From: an uncultured Pseudobdellovibrionaceae bacterium
Lineage (GTDB): Bacteria > Bdellovibrionota > Bdellovibrionia > Bdellovibrionales > JAMPXM01
Length of the DNA: 6,061 nt
Direction: 5' to 3'
Assembly (NCBI GenBank): GCA_934277865.1
Contig: CAKQVW010000187.1
Coordinates: 1 to 6,061 of the forward strand
The position numbers and the translations under genes are program-made. This document shows positions 1 through 5,225 of this stretch, one piece after another (within the stretch, counting starts at the first letter, position 1; every line of letters begins with the position of its first letter). Below the pieces are notes generated by a model. That model was given only the letters and a program-made list of their open reading frames with translations, was not told where the DNA came from and did not search any database.

Positions 1-1896
1 GCAGTTGGTCGAGCACTGATTGTTGAAATAGGCGCTATCCGTGGGCTGTGGAACAGCTCCTCCTAGCCAGTTGCCAGACGTCGACCAATTGGCGTCGACG
101 CCGAGTCCGGTCCAGGTAAATGGGATTTGGTAGTTCAGGGTGACGGTTGCGGTGTCCGATCCGCCGCGTCCGTCGGAAATCGTGTAGGTGAATGTATCGG
201 TCGCAGGGAAGTCGCCATCTGGGGTGTACAGGAGAAGTTGACCTACGCGCACCAGAGTTCCGTGCGCGGGGTTGGTGAAAGAAGAGATCACAAGTGGGTC
301 GCCATTGTCGTCAGTGTCATTTGTAAGAACGTTCAAATTGGTAGGCGAGAGCGTTGTCAGATTGAAGGTGTCATCGACAGCGTTCGGATGCACCAGCGGT
401 TCGTCGACAATTGTCACGGTGTGTGTGCCGCCACCACCGACGTCGTAACCGGTTCCGGCTTGCAATGTGAGAATGAGAGTTTCATTTCCTTCGACCAGAT
501 CGTCGCGAAAGATTCGGGTGTTCAGATTGGCTGTGACAGTGCCCGGGGCAAAGGTGATGGTGCCCGCGGCGCGATTGTGATCGGCTCCTTGAGAAGAAGT
601 TCCCGTCACGGTGTATGGAACCGTGATCGTGTTTTCTGAAATGGAAGAGAGCACGATGGAGATCATGGCTTTGCCACTGTTTTGATTTTCTTCTGGACCG
701 TACAAGGCCACCAGGTCCCGCATAGATTGGTAAGTTTGCTGAACCCAAGCCGAGCTCCGGGCAACGTTCGAGAAACGAACTTCGTCAATCAACCCGTTGA
801 GGCCTCGCCAGTTTCCAGCCGTCGCGGGCCACGAGCCGGTAAAGGCGAGCCCGATGTAGTTGGCAGTGTTGCTGGACGTACTTGCTGTGACGGCCGAGGT
901 TTGTATCAGCGTGCCATTGATGTAGAGCGATTGACTGTTGGGTTCCACCACGAGAACGAGGTGTCGCCATTCGTCATCGTTTTGTGCGGTAGGTGTGGTG
1001 ATGGGCGTCGAAGCGCCGTGCCACTGTTCAGCACGAAGCAGGCCGTCGTTTCCAAAGTAAAAAGTCGGAACAGACGAAGAAGGAGAGAGGGGGTAGGCTG
1101 AGTTTCCCCAGCCGATGACGCCGGCATCTGAGCTGGAAGTTTTGACCCAGGCTTCGAACGTTGCCGTCGTTTTGTCCGAGATCATGGTGTCGGGAAGCCG
1201 AATGTACGTGGATGTCCCGGTGAACGCCATCGCGCGGCCCGAGAGGCCAGTGGCACCTGTTGCGCCTGTATTGGTACCGTTTCTCGCGCCACCGGAGGAA
1301 TCGACGGCGTCGCCATCCAAATGCCAAACGCCGATGTGGCTGGTGCCCCAAGTTGCACTTGCGTTCTGGGCATTCGCCGCAGCGGGGTTACCATGGTACA
1401 TCCAAATTCTGGTTTGTGCGGGGTAAGCCGTGTACGTCGGCAGAGTCACCCAAACGTGGGAGGTGCCGGCGCTGTCCCAGTTTTCAATTTCATAGGGAAG
1501 TGCGGTGCCGTCGTCGAGCGTAAAACGAAGATCGGTGCCACCTGCGGCCGTTGTCGCGTAATCGATCCGCGTTGAGTCCAGTGCAACTAACACGGGGAAA
1601 TTTGAAAGAGTTGTAGCGGGTCCGGTCAGCGAAATCGCTCGTCGCTTCGACCATGAGAGGAGTCCTGCGGGCCAGTCGATCCAAGCACCGTTCATTTCAG
1701 AAAAGTTTTGAGTTGGCAGAGCGAAGTAGACTGTTGGAGTCGAGTTCCCGAGAAGATGGAAGAGAATGTTCTGAGTTTTTGCTGTTTGAAAGATGAAAAG
1801 TGAGGTGAGCAGGGCAAGCGTGAGCCCCGCAAACACCCTTTTAAACGGCCGATAGATCCATGTCTTGAATCGAGACAGCTTTGACTTCCAAACCAC
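1..1896 (-). CDS. Large mosaic surface/exported protein: DUF2341, LamG, Calx-beta-like and cadherin-like modules (C-terminus outside window)
   Basis: The minus-strand frame is open from 1902 to the left edge (in-frame TAA at 1905-1903), giving 632 codons from the GTG at 1896-1894. That start is tentative because no strong ribosome site precedes it. Residues 1-20 are basic (KSKLSRFK, YRPFKR) and 21-37 are hydrophobic, which suggests a signal peptide or signal anchor. Residues about 84-175 resemble DUF2341 (SKRRAISL, DLRFTLDDG, LPYEIENWD, RIWMYHGNP). Residues 187-400 resemble a concanavalin-like LamG domain (GVWHLDGDAVDSSG, ATFEAWVKT, DEWRHLVLVV, LYINGTL, GLIDEVRFSNVARS). Residues 411-498 look like a Calx-beta repeat (EGNETLILTL, VTIVDEP). 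Residues 505-587 look like a cadherin-like/tandem-95 repeat (NVLTNDTDDNGDPL, DTFTYTISDGRGGSDTATV). From 594 a W-x-G...NWS...NW...P module begins. These folds bind carbohydrate or protein partners, so adhesion or a surface role is inferred. The true C-terminus and its anchoring cannot be seen. Confidence 0.85.
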   Translation of the reverse strand, partial: MVWKSKLSRFKTWIYRPFKRVFAGLTLALLTSLFIFQTAKTQNILFHLLGNSTPTVYFALPTQNFSEMNGAWIDWPAGLLSWSKRRAISLTGPATTLSNFPVLVALDSTRIDYATTAAGGTDLRFTLDDGTALPYEIENWDSAGTSHVWVTLPTYTAYPAQTRIWMYHGNPAAANAQNASATWGTSHIGVWHLDGDAVDSSGGARNGTNTGATGATGLSGRAMAFTGTSTYIRLPDTMISDKTTATFEAWVKTSSSDAGVIGWGNSAYPLSPSSSVPTFYFGNDGLLRAEQWHGASTPITTPTAQNDDEWRHLVLVVEPNSQSLYINGTLIQTSAVTASTSSNTANYIGLAFTGSWPATAGNWRGLNGLIDEVRFSNVARSSAWVQQTYQSMRDLVALYGPEENQNSGKAMISIVLSSISENTITVPYTVTGTSSQGADHNRAAGTITFAPGTVTANLNTRIFRDDLVEGNETLILTLQAGTGYDVGGGGTHTVTIVDEPLVHPNAVDDTFNLTTLSPTNLNVLTNDTDDNGDPLVISSFTNPAHGTLVRVGQLLLYTPDGDFPATDTFTYTISDGRGGSDTATVTLNYQIPFTWTGLGVDANWSTSGNWLGGAVPQPTDSAYFNNQCSTNC

Positions 1897-1938
1897 GTGA
1901 AGTTATCGGCAGTTTCCAAGGAAGTTTGAGGGAAAGCG

Positions 1939-1962
1939 GTGTCACAGACTGAGATCTTGTGG
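1939..1962. repeat. Imperfect direct repeat, copy 1
   Basis: GTGTC, a two-base insertion, AGACTGAG, four diverged bases and TGTGG occur in the same order as in copy 2 at 2102-2123. That gives 18 of 22 aligned positions identical. The copies lie 139 bases apart in a non-coding region. They could be relics flanking a small inserted element, binding sites, or chance. Confidence 0.35.
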
Positions 1963-2101
1963 AGACGCAATCGAAAGGGCAATCCTTCGCCACATCCGAC
2001 TGCACTTGAGAGAAGAGCAAACAGGGGGCCAGTTGGAGAGTGCCGCGCGTGTCTCATTGCTGCGAGTAGGCGGCGCGGTTTTGAGATGGAGCGTTGCGCG
2101 A

Positions 2102-2123
2102 GTGTCAGACTGAGTCGCTGTGG
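2102..2123. repeat. Imperfect direct repeat, copy 2
   Basis: This copy reads GTGTC, AGACTGAG, four bases, TGTGG, with the two-base insertion of copy 1 (1939-1962) missing. It lies just before the change to AT-rich sequence upstream of the Hsp20 gene. It also contains the small palindrome GACT-G-AGTC at 2108-2116. Confidence 0.35.
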
Positions 2124-2143
2124 CGAAAAACTCGACAAAGAAA

Positions 2144-2167
2144 TTGAAATTCCGCTTCGAATTCCAA
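2144..2167. promoter_or_regulatory. Inverted repeat upstream of the Hsp20 gene, possible operator
   Basis: TTGAAATTC at 2144-2152 and GAATTCCAA at 2159-2167 form a dyad with 9-base arms matching at 8 positions around a 6-base spacer. It lies 178 bases before the Hsp20 start. It matches no heat-shock operator that I recognise, so a repressor site is only a possibility. Confidence 0.25.
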
Positions 2168-2345
2168 GTGTTTGGCGATCGTCACACTCGCCATAAGAAA
2201 ATTCAATATGTATCGGGAAAGTGGCTCGTCAAGGTGTGGGCTGTGAAAATTTATTTCGGTTCGTCTGCATTGACGAATTCAAAAATGAAAACACATTTCG
2301 GACATGAATGAATTGAGCATTCAGAAAATTTAAAAGGAGAAGAAC

Positions 2346-2813
2346 ATGTCACGCATCAACTCGCTCGATTTTTATCGCCCAACAAATTCAATCTGGAGCA
2401 TGTTGGCGGACGTCGACGGCTTCTTCGATCGCTCGTGGCGCGGATTTGAACTGGGTGAAGAGGCAAACATTCAGCGCCCGACACTTGCGGCGTTTGCACC
2501 ACGGGCAAATATCGAAGAATCGGAGAGCGCGTACCTACTTGCCTTTGATCTTCCAGGCGTAAAGAAAGAAGACGTGAAGATTGATGTACACGGGCGTGTG
2601 TTCACGCTTACTGGCGAACGCAAGCATGAAACAAAAAAAGAAGAGGGCGGCTTTAAACGTTACGAGTGTGTCGCCGGAAAGTTTTCTCGAAGCTTCACCC
2701 TCCCAGAAGGAGTGGATGCTTCCAAAGTCGAAGCGACTTTAGCAGACGGTGTTCTGCGAGTGGTTGTTCCGAAGTCGGAAGCGGAGAAGCCTCGTACGAT
2801 CGCAATTAAATAG
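2346..2813 (+). CDS. Small heat-shock protein, Hsp20/alpha-crystallin family
   Basis: This 155-residue protein is of typical length for a bacterial small heat-shock protein. Such proteins are ATP-independent cytoplasmic chaperones that hold unfolding proteins in large oligomers for later refolding by DnaK/ClpB. The N-terminal arm (about 1-48) is rich in aromatic and hydrophobic residues. The alpha-crystallin domain covers about 50-143, with FDLPGVKKEDVKIDV (67-81) and the family signature around ATLADGVLRVVVPK (130-143). The C-terminal IxI anchor is present as I152-A-I154, three residues from the end. The ATG at 2346 has an excellent ribosome site, AAGGAGA at 2334-2340, five bases upstream. 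The gene stands alone: a long non-coding leader precedes it and an intrinsic terminator follows. Heat or stress induction is expected from the family, but no recognised heat-shock promoter or operator was seen. Confidence 0.96.
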   Translation: MSRINSLDFYRPTNSIWSMLADVDGFFDRSWRGFELGEEANIQRPTLAAFAPRANIEESESAYLLAFDLPGVKKEDVKIDVHGRVFTLTGERKHETKKEEGGFKRYECVAGKFSRSFTLPEGVDASKVEATLADGVLRVVVPKSEAEKPRTIAIK

Positions 2814-2862
2814 ATTCTATAACCCCCTCCTCCTGCTTAACTGACGTCCTGTCAGTCCCCTG

Positions 2863-2896
2863 GGCCCCGCTGCGATACGCGGGGCCTTTCCTTTTT
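2863..2896 (+). terminator. Rho-independent terminator after the Hsp20 gene
   Basis: GGCCCCGC (2863-2870) and GCGGGGCC (2879-2886) form a perfect 8-bp GC-rich stem with an 8-base loop, followed by a T-rich tract TTTCCTTTTT (2887-2896). It starts 50 bases after the Hsp20 stop codon. A smaller hairpin precedes it: ACTGAC (2840-2845) pairs with GTCAGT (2851-2856), but has no T tract. Confidence 0.9.
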
Positions 2897-2919
2897 GTGA
2901 AACTCGGTCTAGTCTCGAA

Positions 2920-2932
2920 CCCCAAAAGGGGG
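2920..2932 (+). promoter_or_regulatory. Ribosome binding site inside a small CCCC-AAAA-GGGG hairpin
   Basis: The Shine-Dalgarno-like AAGGGGG (2926-2932) lies 7 bases before the ATG at 2940. Its G run can pair with CCCC (2920-2923) across an AAAA loop (2924-2927), forming a 4-bp hairpin that would cover the ribosome site. The short stem may be only weakly stable. It supports the choice of 2940 as the start. Only 23 bases separate it from the preceding terminator, so this gene's promoter, if local, must be compressed or overlap the terminator. Confidence 0.5.
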
Positions 2933-2939
2933 ATGTCGT

Positions 2940-3353
2940 ATGCGTCGGTCACGTGGTCTTGCGATTGTGGTATTGGCTCTTGGCATTTTGGCGTCGACAT
3001 TCGGGGCGACGGCAAAGGCGTCGACGTGCATGACTCCGTGGGGCATGCCCGTCATGGAAGGACAGTTTGTCGTTGCCTATTATGAAGATCGCCCTGGGCC
3101 GGGTCGGCGGTGTCAGTCTGAAATGAGATTTTGCAACAATGGATTTTTATCCGGCTTCTATCGCTATCAAAACTGTGTGGAAGACAATGGTTGTCAGGTC
3201 TACCCCTGGGGCTACATTCCTCATATGGGTTCAGTGACGGCGTATCGCAATTCCATTGAAACAGGTGGGCGGCAATGTGAAAGCCAAATCCGATATTGCT
3301 CATACGGACACCTCAATGGCTGGTACACCAACCAGCACTGCACGGCGATGTGA
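2940..3353 (+). CDS. Secreted protein with two tandem cysteine-spaced repeats, function unknown
   Basis: The protein has 137 residues. The N-terminus is a standard Sec signal peptide: basic MRRSR, a hydrophobic stretch 7-23, and a probable signal peptidase I site after A25-K-A27. The mature part is two repeats with identical cysteine spacing: C30, C58, C65, C79 and C85, C113, C120, C134 (28, 7, 14 in each), an exact 55-residue period. Shared landmarks are PWG (33-35, 89-91), AY (46-47, 101-102), G-x-RC or G-R-QC, a charged residue before R-[FY]-C, G-x-L-x-G (68-72, 123-127) and Q-x-C at the end. The period and the even cysteine count suggest two independently folded disulfide-bonded modules in the periplasm or outside the cell. 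I recall similar modules in Bdellovibrio-type secreted proteins, but know no named family or function. The stop codon overlaps the next start, so it is probably co-translated with the PAP2 gene. Confidence 0.85.
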   Translation: MRRSRGLAIVVLALGILASTFGATAKASTCMTPWGMPVMEGQFVVAYYEDRPGPGRRCQSEMRFCNNGFLSGFYRYQNCVEDNGCQVYPWGYIPHMGSVTAYRNSIETGGRQCESQIRYCSYGHLNGWYTNQHCTAM

Positions 3354-3994
3354 TGAAGCGTATCGGAATTGCGGCCATTCTCTCGAGTCTCGGCGTCTTG
3401 GTGCTGACGGCAGGAAGCGTTGTTTGGCTGGATGGGCCCGCCGCACAGTTCTTTCAATCACGGTTTGGTGATGCGGTTCACGTGGCGGCAGCTCGTTGGA
3501 CGGATCTAGGAAAAGCTGAGCCTTATTTTTTGTTGGCGGCTTTTGTGGCCTTTGGCTCGTGGGGGGCGGAGCGATTTTGGACCGCTCATCAGGCGAAACT
3601 GCAAAATGCAAGAAACTTGGGCGTGCAGGCGCTAGCGGTGTTTTTGTTTTCTGGAATTCTTGTCCAAGCATCTAAACACTTGATCGGTCGTAAGCGGCCG
3701 TATGCGGTGGCCGATCTTTCGCCTCACGAGTTTCATCCGTTGACGGCAAATTACGAATTTCATTCGATGCCGTCAGGGCATTCGCAGGTGGTGTTTTCCG
3801 CCGCGACGTTTCTTACGATACTTTGGCCCAAAGCCCTGGTGCTTTGGTACGGATTGGCGTTCTTGCTTGCCGCATCGCGAGTGATTACTCTCAATCACTG
3901 GATAAGCGACACGATTGCGGGTGCATTTTTTGGAATTGTCGGAGTCCTTGTCGCACGCCGATATCTGCAGACCACCCGCTTTCGGGTTGGATAG
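3353..3994 (+). CDS. PAP2-family membrane phosphatase
   Basis: This 213-residue integral membrane protein carries all three acid-phosphatase motifs of the PAP2 superfamily: K108-x6-R115-P116 (C1), P140-S-G-H143 (C2), and S175-R-x5-H182-x3-D186 (C3). H182 is the expected nucleophile, H143 the acid/base, and D186 polarises H182. Hydrophobic segments lie near 5-22, 57-72, 91-105, 145-174 and 187-201. The active site is expected on the periplasmic face. Family members dephosphorylate phosphatidic acid, phosphatidylglycerol phosphate, undecaprenyl pyrophosphate or lipid A, and the substrate here cannot be told. The ATG at 3353-3355 shares its first base with the TGA of the cysteine-repeat gene (TGATG), which indicates translational coupling. 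No good Shine-Dalgarno precedes it. A longer reading from TTG at 3296 would add 19 residues overlapping the upstream gene and is less likely. Confidence 0.93.
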   Translation: MKRIGIAAILSSLGVLVLTAGSVVWLDGPAAQFFQSRFGDAVHVAAARWTDLGKAEPYFLLAAFVAFGSWGAERFWTAHQAKLQNARNLGVQALAVFLFSGILVQASKHLIGRKRPYAVADLSPHEFHPLTANYEFHSMPSGHSQVVFSAATFLTILWPKALVLWYGLAFLLAASRVITLNHWISDTIAGAFFGIVGVLVARRYLQTTRFRVG

Positions 3995-4001
3995 CGCGAA
4001 T

Positions 4002-4005
4002 GGAG
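4002..4005 (+). promoter_or_regulatory. Ribosome binding site deciding the start of the outer-membrane protein gene
   Basis: GGAG at 4002-4005 lies 6 bases before the ATG at 4012. An in-frame ATG at 4000 overlaps this GGAG and has no ribosome site of its own. The 4012 start also gives a cleaner signal peptide beginning MNKWNVRIA. Confidence 0.6.
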
Positions 4006-4011
4006 AGCAGG

Positions 4012-4506
4012 ATGAATAAGTGGAATGTTCGAATAGCGGCAACTGTTTTTGCACTTTTGGTGGGGGGACTCGGAAGTCTTGATTTCGCCAAAGCCGATAG
4101 TCCGGGGCCATTTGGCCTGGGTATCATTGTTGGTGATCCGACGGGTCTCAGTGCAAACTATCGATTGAGCCAACAGCGCTCGATTGACGCCGCTGTCGCA
4201 TGGTCGTTTGGCAGCCATCGAGGATTCGAGTTGCATTCGGACTACCTCTGGCATCGCGCCAATTTGTTTCGGATCGAGCAAGTGGCCTTTGATTGGCACT
4301 ACGGAATCGGCGCTCGTCTGATCAATCTCGATGATCGAAATGTCGCGGATCGCACGTACTTCGGGCCTCGAGTACCCGTTGGTTTGTCGACGGACTTTAA
4401 TAAGAGCACCTTTGAGCTTTTTGGCGAACTCGCAATGGTGATGAATCTCGTGCCAGCAACGGCATTGGACCTCGATTTCGGTTTAGGCGTTAGGGTCTAC
4501 TTCTGA
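4012..4506 (+). CDS. Small outer-membrane beta-barrel-like protein
   Basis: The protein has 164 residues. A signal peptide covers 1-28 (basic start, hydrophobic 8-22, cleavage likely after A26-K-A28). The mature chain has alternating polar and aromatic strands with tight turns. It begins with the glycine-rich FGLGIIVGDPTGLSANYRLS (34-53) and ends in GLGVRVYF, whose C-terminal phenylalanine is the usual recognition signal for barrel insertion by the BAM complex. SIDAAVAWS (57-65), HSDYLWH (75-81), YGIGARL (97-103) and FGPRVPVGLS (117-126) alternate as expected for about eight strands. The layout recalls the GDPTG-type small barrels such as the DUF3996/BAPKO_0422-like proteins; that is a resemblance, not a proven family. 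It lies 17 bases after the PAP2 gene, in the same probable operon. A structural or lipid-binding envelope role is inferred. No catalytic motif is visible. Confidence 0.8.
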   Translation: MNKWNVRIAATVFALLVGGLGSLDFAKADSPGPFGLGIIVGDPTGLSANYRLSQQRSIDAAVAWSFGSHRGFELHSDYLWHRANLFRIEQVAFDWHYGIGARLINLDDRNVADRTYFGPRVPVGLSTDFNKSTFELFGELAMVMNLVPATALDLDFGLGVRVYF

Positions 4507-4541
4507 TCACATCCACCTCGGGCCTCCAGTATGAAACCAAA

Positions 4542-5225
4542 GTGGAACGTGTCGAGATCGGCGACACGTTTCTTTTTTTGGAGATGTTAGCTGATGTCGA
4601 CAAAACCATCGACCAGCTCTTTGAGCTCTACCTGAGCCAGGGAAAGACCGAGTTGTTCGAAGAGATGTGTCCGTATTTTGGGACATTGTGGGCGGCGGGA
4701 AAAGTGCTGACTCAAGACCTCAACTCGCAGCTGGAATCTGGTCACTTTCAAAATCGGCATAAAAAGTCGGATCGCCTGCTTGAGATCGGGTGTGGCCTCG
4801 CACTTCCTTCGCTGCTCTTGTCTCAGCATGGTTGGGAAGTCGCGGCGACCGACCTGCATCCGGACGTTCCTCTATTTTTGGAAGCCAATCGCAGGCACAA
4901 TGGTGTCCTCGGGCCTCGCTTTGTGCAGCTCGACTGGAGACACTCGGCTCCACCTGCGGAGCACGAACGATGGGATCTCATCCTCGCGAGCGATGTTTTG
5001 TACGACAAAACTCAACCCGAGACTTTGAGCGAATTTCTTTCTGGGCACCTCAGTGCGACGGGTCGGGCGATTGTGGCCGATCCAGGACGTACCTATGTAG
5101 AGGGATTTTTCGAACTTCTACGCAATCGCGGATTTGATGTGACAGTGGGTGGAATGTTTGGCGTGATCATAGCTGAAATCCGCCGCAAAGGAACAGCCCA
5201 ACGTGAGAACGATCCGCCGACTTGA
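4542..5225 (+). CDS. Class I SAM-dependent methyltransferase, METTL21/Nnt1-like
   Basis: The call from GTG 4542 has 227 residues. A helical N-terminal part includes LWAAGKVLTQDL (49-60), like the W-x-A-A-x-x-L element before the Rossmann fold in protein-lysine and nicotinamide methyltransferase relatives (Methyltransf_16/COG3897). Motif I is LLEIGCGLALPS (79-90). The acidic residue that binds the SAM ribose is D104 in AATDLHPD. LDW at 130-132 and DLILASDVLYD (145-155) match the family's motif II region. The substrate could be a protein lysine or a small molecule and cannot be told. The start is uncertain: the frame is open back to 4494, and LQYETK sits just before GTG. There is no Shine-Dalgarno at 4542, whereas AGGG at 4492-4495 lies 7 bases before a CTG at 4503. 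The 3' end overlaps the next gene by 23 bases. Confidence 0.85.
   Translation: MERVEIGDTFLFLEMLADVDKTIDQLFELYLSQGKTELFEEMCPYFGTLWAAGKVLTQDLNSQLESGHFQNRHKKSDRLLEIGCGLALPSLLLSQHGWEVAATDLHPDVPLFLEANRRHNGVLGPRFVQLDWRHSAPPAEHERWDLILASDVLYDKTQPETLSEFLSGHLSATGRAIVADPGRTYVEGFFELLRNRGFDVTVGGMFGVIIAEIRRKGTAQRENDPPT

Larger units (their letters stand above)
1897..2345. other. Divergent intergenic region, no credible gene
   Basis: This 449-base stretch separates the minus-strand adhesin-like gene from the Hsp20 gene and should carry both promoters. Open frames exist at 1939-2196 (+), 2120-2311 (+) and 2138-1692 (-). They start with weak codons, lack ribosome sites, or overlap the adhesin gene, and their translations are Arg/Ser/Cys-rich without domains. 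The part after about 2120 is visibly more AT-rich. A TTGACG at 2270-2275 could be a -35 element, but no good -10 follows (best CACATT at 2292-2297). No CIRCE element (TTAGCACTC-N9-GAGTGCTAA) and no clear sigma-32 type promoter is present. Confidence 0.6.

Noticed and set aside
127..1575. Several plus-strand open frames of 84-170 residues opposite the adhesin-like gene
   Set aside because: Their translations have no domains and change character along their length. The opposite strand encodes continuous recognisable modules.
1692..2138. 148-residue minus-strand open frame
   Set aside because: It overlaps about 200 bases of the convincingly coding adhesin-like gene in another frame. Its translation is Ser/Arg/Leu-rich with no domain or signal peptide.
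1939..2196. 85-residue plus-strand open frame from GTG
   Set aside because: It has no ribosome site and an Arg/Ser/Cys-rich translation, and it sits on the suspected repeat region.
2120..2311. 63-residue plus-strand open frame from GTG, Lys-rich
   Set aside because: No ribosome site lies before the GTG, no domain is recognisable, and it occupies the expected promoter region of the Hsp20 gene. A tiny real peptide cannot be fully excluded.
3296..3352. N-terminal extension of the PAP2 protein from TTG 3296
   Set aside because: It would overlap the cysteine-repeat gene by 58 bases. The ATG at 3353 overlaps the stop codon in a classic TGATG junction and begins MKRIG followed by a membrane segment.
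3823..4011. N-terminal extension of the barrel-like protein
   Set aside because: It runs through the PAP2 coding region in another frame and would bury the signal peptide that starts at 4012.
4566..4580. Possible frameshift at the T-rich run in the methyltransferase
   Set aside because: The GTG frame reads a sensible GDTFLFLEM across the run. The frame from ATG 4531 ends after 19 codons with no domain, so no frameshift is needed.
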